64,000 nucleotides of DNA from Amycolatopsis regifaucium (GTDB taxonomy: Bacteria; Actinomycetota; Actinomycetes; Mycobacteriales; Pseudonocardiaceae): positions 19,886-83,885 of the forward strand of contig NZ_LQCI01000034.1 in assembly GCF_001613935.1 (NCBI RefSeq), in the 5' to 3' direction. A program made the position numbers and the translations under genes. This document shows, in pieces, positions 1 through 8,485 of the stretch. The notes under the pieces are model-generated. The model had not been told where the DNA came from and did no database searches. It was given only the letters and a program-made list of their open reading frames with translations. Every line of letters starts with the position of its first letter. Position 1 is the first letter of the stretch.

Positions 1-2
1 AG

Positions 3-1655
3 GCGGGCGCGGCGGCGGAACTGGCCCGCCTGTGCGGACATCTCCCGCTCGCCCTGCGGATCGCGGCGGCCAACCTCGGCGCGAGCGGTGAACCCGAAAT
101 CGCCGAACTCGCCCGTGAGCTAGCCGGTGGCGACCCCTTGGCGGAGCTGACCGTCGACGGCGCCGAGGAAAGCGCCGTGACCACCGCGTTCGGCGTCTCC
201 TACCGGGCGCTGCCCGAGGAACACCGCCTCCTGTTCCGCAGGCTCGCGCTCGTCCCCGGCCAGACGTTCACCGCTCCCGCCGCGCAGGCGCTGACCGGTG
301 CCCCGCTTTCCCGGGCGAACCAACAGCTCAAGGCGCTCGCGGCGGCGCATCTGGTCGAGCGCTACACCCCTGGCCGCTATCGGTTCCACGACCTTCTGCG
401 CAGTTTCGCGGCGGGCCGCACGCTCTCCGAAGACACGAAATCCGAACGCGACACGGCGGAGAGGCGGCTCCTCGAGAGCTACCTGACCACCGCCGACGCC
501 GCCGGCCGCGTCCTCATCCCCCACTTCTTGCGACTGCCGCGCGAAGAACCGCAGGACACCCCCTTCGCCGACACCGACGAGGCACTGGCCTGGCTGGACG
601 CCGAGTGGCCGAACCTCGCCGCCGCCGTCGAACACAGCGCCGAACACGGCCCGCCCGAGTTCTCCTGGCATCTGGCCGACGCGCTGCGCGCCTTCTTCCA
701 CCAGCGCGGCCATCACGCGGAATGGATCGACACCGCGTCGACCGCCCTCAAGGCCGCCCGCCGCAGCGGCGCCGGACAGGCACAGGCGGCGATGCACCTG
801 AGCATCGCGCTCGCCTGCGTCAACAGCGGCCGCTACGACGAGGCACGCGAACATCTCACCAGCGCCTTGCGCGGAGATCTGCTCGACGGCTGGGACGCGG
901 GCCGCGCGGCCGTGCTCAACAATCTGAGCGCCGTGCACCAACGCCTCGGCGATCCGCAGGAGGCGATCCGCTGCGGACTGGAATCCCTCCGGCTGTGCGA
1001 AGAACTGAACATGCCGGGCATCTCGATGGCACTCGCGAACCTCGGTTTCCCGTACTGGCAGACCGGCCAGCTCGACGAGGCGCTCGCCAACTTCACCCGC
1101 GCGCTCGCGGTCTCCGAACGCGACGGCGCCCGGTTCAGCGTCGCGGTCCTGCTGGTCGACCTCGGCAACGTGCACCGTGATCTGGGCCTGACCGACGAGG
1201 CCTACGATTTCTACACCCGAGCGCTCGCGGCCAACCGCGAACTCGGCTACACCTACGGTGAAGCCACGGCCCTGTCCGGCAGAGCCGTCCTCGAAAGCAG
1301 GCTCGACCCCAGCGAGCAGAACCGCGAGGACGCCCTCGAAGCCGTCGAACTCACCCGCAAGATCGGCGACCGGGGCACCGAGGCCTGGACCCTCGCCGGA
1401 CTCGGCGAAGTCTGCCTGCGCCTCGGCCTGCCCGAGGAGGCCGCCGAACATCAGCGGCTCGCGTTGTCGATCGCGCGCACGACGAGCTTCTTCTGGTGTG
1501 AGGCCGCCGCGCGGACCGGGCTCGCGGAAGCGCTGCTGGAACTCGGGAAACTCGACGAGGCCCGGACGCACGGCGAGCTGGCGCTCGAACTCGCCGCCCG
1601 CTCCGGGTACCGGCTCGCCGAGGAACGGGCGAAGCTGATCCTCGACAAGCTGTAG
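3..1655 (+). CDS. AfsR/SARP-type regulator, 5'-truncated by window edge (NB-ARC end plus TPR region)
   Basis: The frame is open from the first bases of the window, so the gene begins upstream and only its C-terminal part is seen. Near bases 24-60 it reads LARLCGHLPLALRIAAANL, the conserved end of the NB-ARC ATPase module of SARP/AfsR-family regulators. Next comes a winged-helix-like stretch (about 190-440, YRALPEEHRLLFRRLALVPG). From about 620 to 1650 there is a helical region with tetratricopeptide-like repeats (for example ALANLGFPYWQTGQLDEAL). Such proteins usually control secondary metabolism, with an N-terminal DNA-binding/BTAD part that would lie outside the window. A plain NB-ARC/TPR protein without a SARP domain cannot be excluded. 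An ATG at 138 is internal to the domain and is not the true start. Confidence 0.85.
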   Translation, partial: AGAAAELARLCGHLPLALRIAAANLGASGEPEIAELARELAGGDPLAELTVDGAEESAVTTAFGVSYRALPEEHRLLFRRLALVPGQTFTAPAAQALTGAPLSRANQQLKALAAAHLVERYTPGRYRFHDLLRSFAAGRTLSEDTKSERDTAERRLLESYLTTADAAGRVLIPHFLRLPREEPQDTPFADTDEALAWLDAEWPNLAAAVEHSAEHGPPEFSWHLADALRAFFHQRGHHAEWIDTASTALKAARRSGAGQAQAAMHLSIALACVNSGRYDEAREHLTSALRGDLLDGWDAGRAAVLNNLSAVHQRLGDPQEAIRCGLESLRLCEELNMPGISMALANLGFPYWQTGQLDEALANFTRALAVSERDGARFSVAVLLVDLGNVHRDLGLTDEAYDFYTRALAANRELGYTYGEATALSGRAVLESRLDPSEQNREDALEAVELTRKIGDRGTEAWTLAGLGEVCLRLGLPEEAAEHQRLALSIARTTSFFWCEAAARTGLAEALLELGKLDEARTHGELALELAARSGYRLAEERAKLILDKL

Positions 1656-2607
1656 AGAGTTGATCGTTGCTGGTGGGCGCCGAACTTCCGGCGTCTCCGG
1701 TGCCCGCGCTCGCGGTGAGGTACATGAGGCCTTCGCGACGTGGGGCGGCACTGATCGACGAGCCGATCGCGCCCTCGGTGTCCACAACGGACATTCCCTG
1801 AACGCTGAGCGTCCGGTTGAAGACTTCATGTCCGGTTCTCTGCGGCGTCTTGAGTGTTAAATACAGTTATTCAGGTGTAAGGCAAATATGGCGCGATCGG
1901 CTCGTTGCCGTGAAGGTCCCCTTGCCTACCCTGAAGGTAGCGGAGGAGGCCTTCGCTACTTGGTTGCCGCACTGAGACACGGCGCGAAACTCCGTGTCCG
2001 ATTTGGACCCGATTAGGATGAGAACCCCACTTGGCGCTCACGACCCCCTCGGAAACCACGCACTCTGCTCAAGCCGGACAATACTTGCCAGAAAATGTCC
2101 TTTGTGGACACACTGCCCTCGTCCCGGCTTCCGGAGCCAGTCCGGACCCGCAAGAGAGCACGCCACATTTGGCTCACCCTTCTGGATACCTGGGCGTGGT
2201 CACCAGTCTTGCTCACGTGAAGTACATGATGGCCCCCTTCCTTGCGTTAGGCGCAAGGAAGGGGGCCATCATGTACTGGGCAAGGGGTGAAGGTCGAATT
2301 CCTGCGCTGGCTGCGTGAAGGGGCCTTCACGTGCGCCGTCGTTGCGGCTGATGGTGCTACTGGCGCTTGTGATGACCTTCCGCGACAAAAACACCTTTGA
2401 CGAGCAAGACCCACGACACCCTCCCGAAACCTCGCAAAGTGCCAAGTCGGGCGGTCGGCCGTCGCAAAGTGTCCCTTTATCGAGCGCCACGTTGAGACGG
2501 TGACCATCCCCGGCGAGGCGCTGAGGACATCCGTGCCGCCCTCGTCCGCTCGGCAAGACCCTGCTCAAGCTCACCGCCGTAGGTACAACCGCCTCGCGCC
2601 TTCGTGG
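1656..2607. other. Gene-poor intergenic region with hairpins
   Basis: About 950 bases between the regulator and iolG hold no convincing gene: the short open frames have no ribosome site and no recognisable protein. It contains a perfect long hairpin (2221-2277), a small hairpin around 1926-1940 (CTACC/GGTAG), and a short palindrome at 2314-2331 built on GTGAAGG/CCTTCAC. GAAGG/CCTTC words recur through the stretch, as in the other intergenic hairpins of this window, so it may be a graveyard of such elements. No promoter could be assigned with confidence. Confidence 0.6.
2221..2277. repeat. Long perfect intergenic hairpin
   Basis: Arms of 26 bases (2221-2246 and 2252-2277) are exact reverse complements around the loop TTAGG. 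The arms contain GATGGCCCCCTTCC. There is no T-tract after it. It lies between genes and could be a U-tract-less terminator or a REP-like element. Confidence 0.9.
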
Positions 2608-3609
2608 TCAGACCCGCACTTCGTCCACGCGGACCGGTCGGCGTTCGCGACGGGAGACCTCGCAGGCTTCGGCGATGTAGAAGGCCTCCAGCGCGTCGGC
2701 GGCACCGCACGGACTCGGCGCACGCCCGGCCGCGACCTCCAGGAACGCCTTCAGCTCGCTGACATACGCCGGGCGGAACCGCTCCATGAACCCGGGACAA
2801 GCCGGACCGGGCAACGGCTGTACACCGGGCTCCACCGAGGTCAGCGGCGTGCGCTCGTCCAGGCCCACCACCGCGTTCCCGGCCGAACCGAGCACCTCCA
2901 GCCGGACGTCGTAGCCCGCGCCGTTGTAGCGGGTCAGCGAGACCGCGGCCAGCGTGCCGTCGTCCAGCGTCAGGGTCGCGGCCGCGGTGTCGACGTCACC
3001 GGCGTCGACGAAGAACCGCTCACCCTTGTTCGCCCCGACGGCGTAGACCTCCACGACCTCACGGCCGCTGACGAATCGGACGGCGTCGAAGTCGTGCACC
3101 CCGCAGTCACGGAACAGGCCACCGGAATGCGCGACGTACTCCGCGGGAGGGGGCGCCGGATCCAAGGTGGTGGCGCGCAGGGTGTGCAGCCAGCCCAGTT
3201 CACCCGACACCACCGCGGCGCGGGCGGCCGCGTAGCCCTCGTCGAATCGGCGCTGGAAACCGATCTGCACCGGCACGGCCGAACCGGAGATCTTGTCGAT
3301 CACCGCGAGCGTGCCGGGGATGTCGGCGGCGACGGGCTTCTCGCAGAACACCGGGATGCCCGCGTCCACGGCCCGGAGGATCAGTTCCGGATGCGCGTCC
3401 GTCGCGGCCGCGATGACCAGTCCGTCCAAGGAGGACGCGAAGAGCGCGGATAGGTCCGCCGCCGCTTCGACACCGAGTTTGGCCGCGGCCGCCTGGGCGC
3501 GCCCGCCGTCGACGTCGGCCACTATCACGGACGAAACCTCGTCGAAGCCCTTCAAGGTTTCGGCGTGCGAAGTGCCGATCCGGCCGGTGCCGGCAAGTCC
3601 CAACCTCAT
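2608..3609 (-). CDS. iolG: Gfo/Idh/MocA oxidoreductase, probable myo-inositol 2-dehydrogenase
   Basis: A 333-residue cytoplasmic NAD(P)-dependent dehydrogenase. The Rossmann glycine motif GTGRIG is at about residues 7-12, the family EKP motif (catalytic Lys91) at 90-92, and the second-domain catalytic pair Asp168/His172 in GLFRDCGVHDFD. In the family this set fits oxidation of a ring hydroxyl of inositol to inosose. Length is normal for IolG. It lies 13 bases downstream of the LacI-type regulator on the same strand and is divergent from iolE, iolC, iolB and iolD, which supports the inositol role. Substrate preference (myo-, scyllo- or chiro-inositol) cannot be read from the sequence. Confidence 0.85.
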   Translation of the reverse strand: MRLGLAGTGRIGTSHAETLKGFDEVSSVIVADVDGGRAQAAAAKLGVEAAADLSALFASSLDGLVIAAATDAHPELILRAVDAGIPVFCEKPVAADIPGTLAVIDKISGSAVPVQIGFQRRFDEGYAAARAAVVSGELGWLHTLRATTLDPAPPPAEYVAHSGGLFRDCGVHDFDAVRFVSGREVVEVYAVGANKGERFFVDAGDVDTAAATLTLDDGTLAAVSLTRYNGAGYDVRLEVLGSAGNAVVGLDERTPLTSVEPGVQPLPGPACPGFMERFRPAYVSELKAFLEVAAGRAPSPCGAADALEAFYIAEACEVSRRERRPVRVDEVRV

Positions 3610-3622
3610 TCTCTTGCCCTTT

Positions 3623-4621
3623 CTAGAGCGCGGCGGTGGTCGAGCGGACCACCAGCGACGGATGCAGCAGATGCCGGACCGGTTCGGTGCGTTCGCCCCG
3701 GATCCGTTCGAGCAGGGCCTCGACGGCCAGCCGTCCCATTTCGGTGCGCGGCTGGTCCACTGTGGTCAGTGAGAGATGACGCAACGCGGCGAGCGAGGTG
3801 TTGTCGTAGCCGACCACGGAAACGTCTTCCGGCACCCGCAGGCCCGCCTCCTCCAGCGCGGAGATCGCGCCGACGGCGTTGAAGTCGTTGCCCGCCACCA
3901 AAGCCGTCGGCAGCTGGGCCCGCGTGTAGTCGCCGAGCAGTTCGTGCACGGCCTTCTCCCCGGCGGTGTCGGTGTGTTCACTGTGCACGATGATCGGATG
4001 CAGGCGGTGCCGTCGCATCGCCTGCTGGTATCCCCGGCGCCGGGCGGCCGCCCCGGCCGCGACGCCGCCGTCCAGATGGGCGATTCGCCGGTGCCCCAGG
4101 GAAACGAGATGCTCGACGGCCAGCGCGGAACCCGCCTCGCCGTCGTCGTTCACCGTGTCCACGTCCCGCACGCGCGAGGTGCGCGAGACGAGGACGACCG
4201 GACATTGCGCGGCCGCTTCCTCGATCGCCATCGCGGGCAGCACCGGCGACAGCAGGATCACCCCCGCCGGGCGGAAGGAGAGCAGGTTCCGCAGCGCGGC
4301 GCGTTCGCGCGCGGGACTACGGCCACCGGTGTTGAGGATCAGGTTGAAGCCGGCGGCCTCGGCCGCCGCGTCGAGCCCTTCGACGACGTCGGCGAAGAAG
4401 GCGTTGCGCAGATCGGAGACCATCACGCCGAGCACGGTGGAGGTCCGGCTGGCCAGCGACCTGGCCATGGCGTGCGGCTCGTAGCCGAGTTCGTGGGCCG
4501 CGCACAGCACCCGCGTCCGCCGTTCGTCGGAGACGTTCGGCGCGTTGCGCATCACCAGTGACACGAGCGCACGGGAAACCCCCGCTTTCGCGGCGACGTC
4601 CTCCATCGTCGGTCGTGCCAT
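3623..4621 (-). CDS. LacI-family transcriptional regulator of the inositol genes
   Basis: 332 residues. An N-terminal LacI helix-turn-helix (MEDVAAKAGVSRALVSLVM, about residues 6-24) is followed by the hinge helix with MARSLAS and a periplasmic-binding-protein-like effector domain from about residue 60 to the end. It is transcribed divergently from iolE and together with iolG. Two LacI-type palindromes lie in the intergenic gap just upstream (4700-4731). The likely role is repression of both arms of the locus, relieved by an inositol-derived ligand; this is inferred from position and family. The start ATG at 4621 is the first residue before the HTH and is the natural choice. Confidence 0.88.
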   Translation of the reverse strand: MARPTMEDVAAKAGVSRALVSLVMRNAPNVSDERRTRVLCAAHELGYEPHAMARSLASRTSTVLGVMVSDLRNAFFADVVEGLDAAAEAAGFNLILNTGGRSPARERAALRNLLSFRPAGVILLSPVLPAMAIEEAAAQCPVVLVSRTSRVRDVDTVNDDGEAGSALAVEHLVSLGHRRIAHLDGGVAAGAAARRRGYQQAMRRHRLHPIIVHSEHTDTAGEKAVHELLGDYTRAQLPTALVAGNDFNAVGAISALEEAGLRVPEDVSVVGYDNTSLAALRHLSLTTVDQPRTEMGRLAVEALLERIRGERTEPVRHLLHPSLVVRSTTAAL

Positions 4622-4699
4622 CGCCGCATCTCCCCTGTCTCGTCTATCCGGTCTGCCTGCCGAAACCCGCCCTTGACTTTGCTGTGACGGACGCTACAT

Positions 4700-4731
4700 G
4701 ATTAGAGCGCTCTAATCAATAGAGCGCTCTA
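4700..4731. promoter_or_regulatory. Tandem LacI-type operators between LacI gene and iolE
   Basis: GATTAGAGCGCTCTAATC (4700-4717) is a perfect 18-base palindrome. A second copy with the core TAGAGCGCTCTA spans 4720-4731. The centres are 17 bases apart, so the two sites lie on nearly the same region of DNA. A CG-centred palindrome of this kind is typical of LacI-family operators. It sits 26 bases before the iolE start and 79 bases before the regulator start, so one protein could control both directions. Confidence 0.85.
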
Positions 4732-4756
4732 ATCCACTCCCTACCGGAGGTCGCCG

Positions 4757-5647
4757 ATGACATCCCGGATCCGAATCGCCGCCGCCCCGATCTCCTGGGG
4801 CGTGTGCGAAGTCCCCGGCTGGGGTCGTGTGCTCGACACGGGGACCGTTCTGGGTGAAATGGCGGACCTGGGCGTCCGCGCCACCGAACTCGGCCCTCCG
4901 GGATATCTGCCGCGTGACCCGGCCGCGCTGCGCGAACTGCTCGGCGGGTACCGGCTCGACCTGGTGGGCGGTTTTCTCGCCGTCGTGCTGCACAAGGATC
5001 CCGAAGCCGCGTTGGCCGAGGCGGAGGAGTCGGCGGCGCTGTTCGCCGCCTGCGGTGGCGACCTGCTCGTGCTCGCCGCCGCGACGGGGCTCGACGGCTA
5101 CGACGACAAGCCGAAGCTGACCGACGCCGAATGGGCGACCTTGATCGAAACCTCGGGCGAGATCGCGAAAATCGCCGAGCGCCACGGTCTTCGCACTGTG
5201 CTGCATCCCCACGTCGGGACGCAGGTGGAGACCGAGGCGGAGGTCGAGCGCTTCCTCGCCGATTCCGTTCTCCCGTTGTGCCTGGACACCGGACATCTGC
5301 TGATCGGCGGCACCGATCCGGTCGCGCTCGCCGGCCGCCACCCGGATCGGATCGGTCATCTGCACCTCAAGGACGTACGCGGCGAACTCGCCGAAGACGT
5401 CCGCGCCGGCAGGCTTCCCTACGCCGAAGCGGTGGGCCAAGGTTTGTACGTCCCGCTCGGTGACGGGGACGTCGACATCGAAGCGATGATCAGGTCCGTC
5501 CACGAGGCGGGCTATGCCGGGTGGTACGTGCTCGAACAGGACACCGCGTTGAGCGAGCGAAGCCCGGAAGATCTGCCGAAGCGGGATGTGGCCAGGAGCC
5601 TGGCGCATCTCGAGGAAATCGTCAGCCGGCTCCCGGCTGCCAAGTAG
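4757..5647 (+). CDS. iolE: Sugar phosphate isomerase/epimerase-fold protein, probable inosose dehydratase
   Basis: 296 residues of the AP-endonuclease-2/xylose-isomerase-like TIM barrel. The start APISWGVCEVPGWG resembles the IolE N-terminus. Metal-site signatures are HPHVGTQVE (about residue 150), LCLDTGHLLIGG and HLHLKDVRGE further on. In inositol catabolism this enzyme dehydrates 2-keto-myo-inositol to the diketone that IolD cleaves. A CGGAGG ribosome site at 4745-4750 sets the start. It is the first gene of the plus-strand transcript, directly after the two operators. An isomerase role on another inositol-derived ketose is possible, since the family is broad. Confidence 0.78.
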   Translation: MTSRIRIAAAPISWGVCEVPGWGRVLDTGTVLGEMADLGVRATELGPPGYLPRDPAALRELLGGYRLDLVGGFLAVVLHKDPEAALAEAEESAALFAACGGDLLVLAAATGLDGYDDKPKLTDAEWATLIETSGEIAKIAERHGLRTVLHPHVGTQVETEAEVERFLADSVLPLCLDTGHLLIGGTDPVALAGRHPDRIGHLHLKDVRGELAEDVRAGRLPYAEAVGQGLYVPLGDGDVDIEAMIRSVHEAGYAGWYVLEQDTALSERSPEDLPKRDVARSLAHLEEIVSRLPAAK

Positions 5648-5670
5648 GAAAGAAGCGAGGAGAGACGACG

Positions 5671-6657
5671 ATGTCCCATCGCTTTAAGGCGGTTCTGGTG
5701 GCCGCGGCGGGGCTCTTGCTCCTGTCCGCGTGCACCGGGCCGAAGGCCGAGGAGAAACCCGCCGAGGGCGCCGGTCCGGCGTCGACCCAGCCCAGCGGGC
5801 CGCTCCGGGTCGCGGTCATCTCGCACGGCACGGCGGGTGACGCGTTCTGGAACGTGGTCAAGAACGGCGCCGAGGAGGCGGGCAGGCAGCTCGATGTCCA
5901 GGTCGAGTACAACTCCGACGGAGACCCCGGCAACCAGGCCAAGCTGATCGACAACGCGGTCGCCCAGCGGGTCGGCGGGCTGGTGGTGTCGATGGCGAAC
6001 CCGGAGGCGCTCAAGACCTCGATCGAGAACGCGGTGCGCGCCGGGATCCCGGTGATCACCATCAACTCCGGCGAGGACAAGAGCGCCGGGTACGGCGCGC
6101 TCACCCACGTGGGGCAGAACGAGACCATCGCCGGCGAGGAGGCCGGGAAGAAGTTCAAGGAACTCGGCAAGAAGAAACTGCTCTGCGTGGTCCACGAAGC
6201 GGGCAACGTCGGGCAGGCGCAACGGTGCGACGGCGCCAAGACCGGCTTCGCGGATGACGTGCAGACCCTGCAGGTCGACATCAGCAACCCCACCGACGCG
6301 GAATCCCGGATCAGGGGCGCCGTGCGGACCGACTCCTCCCTCGACGCCGTTCTGACCTTGAACTCCCAAGTCGCGGCTCGGGCGGTGAGCGCGATCAAGG
6401 CGGTCGGCTCGAAGGCCCAGGTCGGCACCTTCGACCTGAATACCGACGTGGTCGGCGCGATCAAGGCGGGCGACGTGGTGTTCGCGGTCGACCAGCAGCA
6501 GTACGAACAGGGCTATCTCCCGGTGCAGTTCCTCAAGCTCTACCGGGACAACGCCAATGTCGTCGGCGGCGGGAAGCCGGTGCTCACCGGCCCCGACCTG
6601 GTCGACAAATCCACTGTGGACACCGTCGGCCAGTACGTGCAAAGGGGCACGCGATGA
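5671..6657 (+). CDS. ABC transporter sugar-binding lipoprotein (inositol/ribose type)
   Basis: 328 residues. It begins with a lipoprotein signal, a basic start (MSHRFK), a hydrophobic stretch and the lipobox LLLLSAC, so it should be anchored outside the membrane. The mature part is a type 1 periplasmic-binding fold of the ribose/inositol class (ISHGTAGDAFWNVV, VSMANPEALKTSIENAV, INSGEDKSAGYGAL). The start at 5671 was chosen because the lipoprotein signal begins there after a GAGGAGA ribosome site; the frame is open further upstream but that part has no signal. Gene order and placement point to inositol uptake, though the ligand is not proven by sequence. Confidence 0.85.
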   Translation: MSHRFKAVLVAAAGLLLLSACTGPKAEEKPAEGAGPASTQPSGPLRVAVISHGTAGDAFWNVVKNGAEEAGRQLDVQVEYNSDGDPGNQAKLIDNAVAQRVGGLVVSMANPEALKTSIENAVRAGIPVITINSGEDKSAGYGALTHVGQNETIAGEEAGKKFKELGKKKLLCVVHEAGNVGQAQRCDGAKTGFADDVQTLQVDISNPTDAESRIRGAVRTDSSLDAVLTLNSQVAARAVSAIKAVGSKAQVGTFDLNTDVVGAIKAGDVVFAVDQQQYEQGYLPVQFLKLYRDNANVVGGGKPVLTGPDLVDKSTVDTVGQYVQRGTR

Positions 6658-7688
6658 CAACCACCACCCTCGACGAACGGATCGCGAAACCCCGGCTGCT
6701 CGACAGGCTGGTCGTCCGCCCCGAGATCGGCGCGCTGCTCGGCGCCGTCGTCGTCTTCCTGTTCTTCACCCTCGTCACCGATCAGTTCTTCAGCGGCAGC
6801 GGGGTGGCGACCTGGCTGGACGACGCCTCGACCCTCGGCATCATGGCGGTCGCCGTGTCGCTGCTGATGATCGGCGGCGAATTCGACCTCTCGGCAGGCG
6901 TGATGACCGCGTCCACCGCCCTCGTCACCGCGACACTGGCGACGCAGGCGGGCTGGAACGTCTGGCTGGCGCTGTTCGCGTCGCTGGTCTTCGCCCTCGC
7001 GGTCGGCGCGTTCAACGGCTGGCTGGTGCTGCGCACCGGGCTGCCCAGTTTCATCGTCACCCTGGGCACGTTCCTCGCCTTGCAAGGGCTCAACCTCGGC
7101 GTCACGCGGTTGGTCACCGGCACCGTCCAGGTGTCCGGGATGCGCTCGACCGACGGCTACGAGTCCGCCGGCTTCGTCTTCGCGTCCACAGTGGACGTCG
7201 GGGGGACGGCGTTCCAGATCTCGATCGTCTGGTGGATCGGGTTCGCCGTCCTGGCGGCCTGGCTGCTGGTCCGTACCCGGTTCGGCAACTGGGTCTTCGC
7301 CGTCGGCGGCTCCGCACCCAGTGCGCGCGCGGTCGGGGTGCCGGTGATGCGCACCAAGATCATGCTGTTCATGACCACCGCGCTCGCCGCGTGGCTGGTC
7401 GGTTCGATCAACATCCTGCGCTTCGCGAGCGTCCAGGCGAACCAGGGCATCGGGCTGGAATTCCAGTACATCATCGCGGCCGTGATCGGCGGTTGCCTGC
7501 TGACCGGCGGTTTCGGTTCGGCGATCGGCGCCGCGATCGGCGCACTGATCTTCGGGATGGCGCGGCAGGGCATCGTCTTCGCCCGCTGGGACAGCGACTG
7601 GTTCATGCTGTTCCTCGGCGTCATGCTGCTGTCCGCGGTCCTGGTCAACAACGCCTTCCGGCGGCGCGCGGAAAGGGTACGGCGATGA
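6654..7688 (+). CDS. ABC transporter permease (ribose/inositol family)
   Basis: 344 residues, strongly hydrophobic, with eight or more predicted membrane segments. It has family features of the RbsC/FrcC class: GGEFDLSAGVMTA near residue 80 and the C-terminal GGCLLTGGFGSAIGAAIGAL. Its ATG overlaps the stop of the binding-protein gene by four bases (ATGA), so translation is probably coupled. It forms the membrane channel with the neighbouring ATPase. The N-terminal 25 residues are polar and cytoplasmic. Confidence 0.88.
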   Translation: MTTTTLDERIAKPRLLDRLVVRPEIGALLGAVVVFLFFTLVTDQFFSGSGVATWLDDASTLGIMAVAVSLLMIGGEFDLSAGVMTASTALVTATLATQAGWNVWLALFASLVFALAVGAFNGWLVLRTGLPSFIVTLGTFLALQGLNLGVTRLVTGTVQVSGMRSTDGYESAGFVFASTVDVGGTAFQISIVWWIGFAVLAAWLLVRTRFGNWVFAVGGSAPSARAVGVPVMRTKIMLFMTTALAAWLVGSINILRFASVQANQGIGLEFQYIIAAVIGGCLLTGGFGSAIGAAIGALIFGMARQGIVFARWDSDWFMLFLGVMLLSAVLVNNAFRRRAERVRR

Positions 7689-8485
7689 GCCATAGCCAAG
7701 TCGAAGAGCTGCTCTCGGTCAAGGAAGTCGGCAAGACCTACGGCAGCGTGATCGCCTTGCGGGACGTGTCCACCGTGGTCAACGCGGGCGAGGTCACCTG
7801 CGTTCTCGGCGACAACGGTGCGGGCAAGTCCACCTTGATCAAGATTCTCGCGGGAGTCCACCAGCACGACAGGGGCGAGTTCCTGGTCGAGGGCGAGCCG
7901 GTCAAGTTCGCGTCCCCGCGTGAGGCGCTCGATCGCGGTATCGCGACGGTGTACCAGGATCTGGCGGTCGTGCCGCTGATGAGCGTGTGGCGGAACTTCT
8001 TCCTCGGCTCCGAACCGACGATCGGCTTCGGCCCGTTCCGGGCACTGGACCGGAAGAAGGGGCGCGAGACGACCAAGAAGGCGTTGTCCGACATGGGCAT
8101 CGACCTGCGTGACGTCGAGCAGCCGGTCGGCACCCTGTCCGGTGGCGAGCGACAGTGCGTCGCCATCGCGCGGGCGGTCCACTTCGGAGCGAAGGTGCTG
8201 ATCCTCGACGAGCCGACAGCGGCGCTGGGCGTGAAACAGGCCGGTGTCGTGCTCAAGTACGTCGCGCAGGCCCGTGATCGCGGGCTCGGCGTCGTGCTGA
8301 TCACGCACAACCCGCATCACGCCTATCCCGTGGCCGATCGGTTCCTGCTGCTCAAACGGGGCGCGCCGCTCGGCTCCTACGAGAAGTCCGAGATCGACCT
8401 CGCGGAGCTGACCCGGCAGATGGCGGGCGGCGCGGAACTGGAAGCCCTCGAACACGAATTGCGCGCCGCGGAGTCTCCTTCATGA
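7685..8485 (+). CDS. ABC transporter ATP-binding protein, single-domain FrcA type
   Basis: 266 residues with one complete nucleotide-binding domain: Walker A GDNGAGKST at about 42-50, signature LSGGERQ, Walker B VLILDEPTAALG and the switch histidine in VLITHNPHHA. Most ribose-type transporters have a duplicated ATPase of about 500 residues; this one is single, like FrcA. The ATG at 7685 overlaps the permease stop (ATGA) and is therefore preferred over any upstream start. It powers the transporter made with the two preceding gene products. Confidence 0.9.
   Translation: MSHSQVEELLSVKEVGKTYGSVIALRDVSTVVNAGEVTCVLGDNGAGKSTLIKILAGVHQHDRGEFLVEGEPVKFASPREALDRGIATVYQDLAVVPLMSVWRNFFLGSEPTIGFGPFRALDRKKGRETTKKALSDMGIDLRDVEQPVGTLSGGERQCVAIARAVHFGAKVLILDEPTAALGVKQAGVVLKYVAQARDRGLGVVLITHNPHHAYPVADRFLLLKRGAPLGSYEKSEIDLAELTRQMAGGAELEALEHELRAAESPS

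Noticed and set aside
120..1829. A 569-codon open frame antisense to the NB-ARC/TPR regulator
   Set aside because: Ala/Gly/Arg-rich shadow of the TPR gene, no recognisable motif.
1660..2507. Several 60-100 codon frames in the gene-poor region
   Set aside because: They overlap each other on both strands, run through hairpins and lack ribosome sites.
6557..7684. A fused long frame joining a shadow of the permease to the ABC ATPase
   Set aside because: The part before 7685 is arginine-rich shadow sequence; the ATG at 7685 overlaps the permease stop and starts the real ATPase.
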